A DNA stretch of 6,600 bases from an uncultured Kiloniellales bacterium. GTDB lineage: Bacteria; Pseudomonadota; Alphaproteobacteria; Kiloniellales; JAKSDN01. Location of the stretch: assembly GCA_947259625.1 (NCBI GenBank), contig CAMYMY010000207.1:1-6600 (forward strand), read 5' to 3'. The notes below the pieces were generated by a model. It did not search any database. It was not told the origin of the DNA and saw only the letters and a program-made list of their open reading frames with translations. Made by a program: the position numbers and the translations under genes. Each line of letters begins with the position of its first letter. The first letter of the stretch is position 1. Shown here piece by piece: positions 5,849 to 6,600 of this stretch.

Positions 5849-5914
5849 TTCCGTCTTTGCCCCTTACCGACTGGTATCCGCCCCGCCGGTCTTGTAGCAT
5901 AGCCGCGGCTGTCC
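5849..5914. promoter_or_regulatory. Divergent purD-xseA promoter region
   Basis: Only 66 bases separate the two start codons, so both promoters must lie here or reach into the coding ends. TAGCAT (5895-5900, plus) and TATGCT (5894-5899, minus) are four-of-six matches to a -10 box and overlap one another. A perfect 10-base palindrome, AGCCGCGGCT (5901-5910), sits directly before the xseA start. xseA has no convincing ribosome site, so if the plus-strand -10 is real its transcript would have a very short leader. I see no -35 hexamers I would trust. Confidence 0.3.
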
Positions 5915-6600
5915 ATGAGCGACTTTTCTTCCAGCGATAACAACGCGCCGCCGTCCGGCGGCAACCAACCGGAGATGACCGTCTCCGAGCTCTCGCTGGC
6001 GCTCAAGCGCGTGGTCGAGGGCAGCTTCGAGCAGGTCCGCGTGCGCGGCGAGATCTCCGGCTTCAAGCGGGCCGGCTCCGGCCATCTCTACATGGCGCTG
6101 AAGGACGAGAACGCGGTCCTGGACGCGGTCTGCTGGCGCGGCGTCGCCGGGCGCATCGCGCTGCAGCCGGAGGACGGCATGGAGGTGGTGGCGACCGGCC
6201 GGCTGACCACCTACCCGGCGCGCTCGCGCTATCAGATCGTCATCGAGTCGCTCGAGCTGGCCGGCGAGGGCGCGCTCCTGAAGCTGCTCGAGGATCGTCG
6301 CCGCAAACTCGCCGCCGAGGGCCTGTTCGACGAGACGCGCAAGCAGTCCTTGCCCTTCCTGCCCGAGGTGATCGGGGTCGTGACCTCGCCCACGGGCGCG
6401 GTCATCCGCGACATCCTGCACCGCCTGGCCGACCGCTTTCCGCGCCGTGTCCTGATTTGGCCGGTCCTGGTCCAGGGCGAGGGCGCGGCCGGGCAGGTGG
6501 CGGCCGCGATCGAGGGCTTCAACCGGCTCGGGCCCGGCGCCGCGCTGCCGCGTCCCGACCTGCTGATCGTGGCGCGCGGCGGCGGTTCGCTGGAAGACCT
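5915..6600 (+). CDS. xseA: Exodeoxyribonuclease VII large subunit, 5' part (cut by window edge)
   Basis: The open frame from ATG 5915 gives 228 complete residues and runs off the window; the E. coli protein has about 456. XseA with several copies of the small subunit XseB forms exonuclease VII, which degrades single-stranded DNA from both ends into oligonucleotides in repair. After a polar leader (residues 1-20), residues about 21-115 form the OB-fold DNA-binding domain (MTVSELSLALKRVVEGSF, then VRGEISGFKRAGSGHLYMAL). The catalytic domain starts near 120 with GLFDETRKQSLPFLP, then IGVVTSPTGAVIRDILHRL (153-171), and the last visible residues are ARGGGSLED, the family's RGGGS motif. The start is the ATG nearest to the conserved region with a normal-length leader; Met21 is an alternative start that would remove only the polar leader. 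The ribosome site is weak. The gene is divergent from purD. Confidence 0.96.
   Translation, partial: MSDFSSSDNNAPPSGGNQPEMTVSELSLALKRVVEGSFEQVRVRGEISGFKRAGSGHLYMALKDENAVLDAVCWRGVAGRIALQPEDGMEVVATGRLTTYPARSRYQIVIESLELAGEGALLKLLEDRRRKLAAEGLFDETRKQSLPFLPEVIGVVTSPTGAVIRDILHRLADRFPRRVLIWPVLVQGEGAAGQVAAAIEGFNRLGPGAALPRPDLLIVARGGGSLED

Noticed and set aside
1..6600. CRISPR array, tRNA, rRNA, riboswitch or transposase gene.
   Set aside because: I saw no regularly spaced direct repeats, no cloverleaf or rRNA-like sequence, no purine-riboswitch-like leader before purD, and no transposase-like protein.

Overview
The window is GC-rich chromosomal DNA, roughly two thirds or more G+C by eye. Its housekeeping genes (purD and xseA, divergently arranged) and its fused sulfur-oxidation enzyme suggest a proteobacterium, most likely an alphaproteobacterium. 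That assignment rests on protein resemblance and arrangement, not on a marker gene.

Layout from left to right. A six-bladed NHL-repeat propeller protein (60-947, +) converges on a membrane-anchored TAXI-type solute receptor (959-2284, -), with a GC-rich hairpin between their ends. Next comes a 185-bp intergenic stretch carrying a nested, palindromic dispersed-repeat-like element (2340-2431). It is followed by a persulfide dioxygenase-rhodanese fusion (2470-3522, -), a HepT-type toxin (3646-3999, -) with its nucleotidyltransferase antitoxin (4003-4446, -), and purD (4562-5848, -). Last is the 5' part of xseA (5915 to the window edge, +), which leaves purD divergently across 66 bp.

The most interesting part is the two-gene toxin-antitoxin module at 3646-4482. 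Both partners keep their signature residues: GSX10DXD in the antitoxin and RX4HXY in the toxin. The antitoxin also has an N-terminal segment that reads as a ribbon-helix-helix DNA-binding domain, which classical MntA proteins lack. Just upstream is a 24-bp near-perfect inverted repeat (core ATTGTGCACAAT). The simplest reading is a self-repressing module in which one protein both modifies the toxin and binds the operator. The module is visibly less GC-rich than its neighbours, which fits acquisition between purD and the sulfur gene.

The sulfur enzyme probably oxidises glutathione persulfide to sulfite and exchanges sulfane sulfur through its rhodanese domain. The TAXI protein downstream has two membrane helices and a C-terminal cytoplasmic tail, and no TRAP permease gene is visible. 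It may share transcripts with the sulfur gene, but the 185-bp gap and the repeat element between them argue against tight coupling. purD and xseA are ordinary housekeeping genes for purine synthesis and DNA repair.
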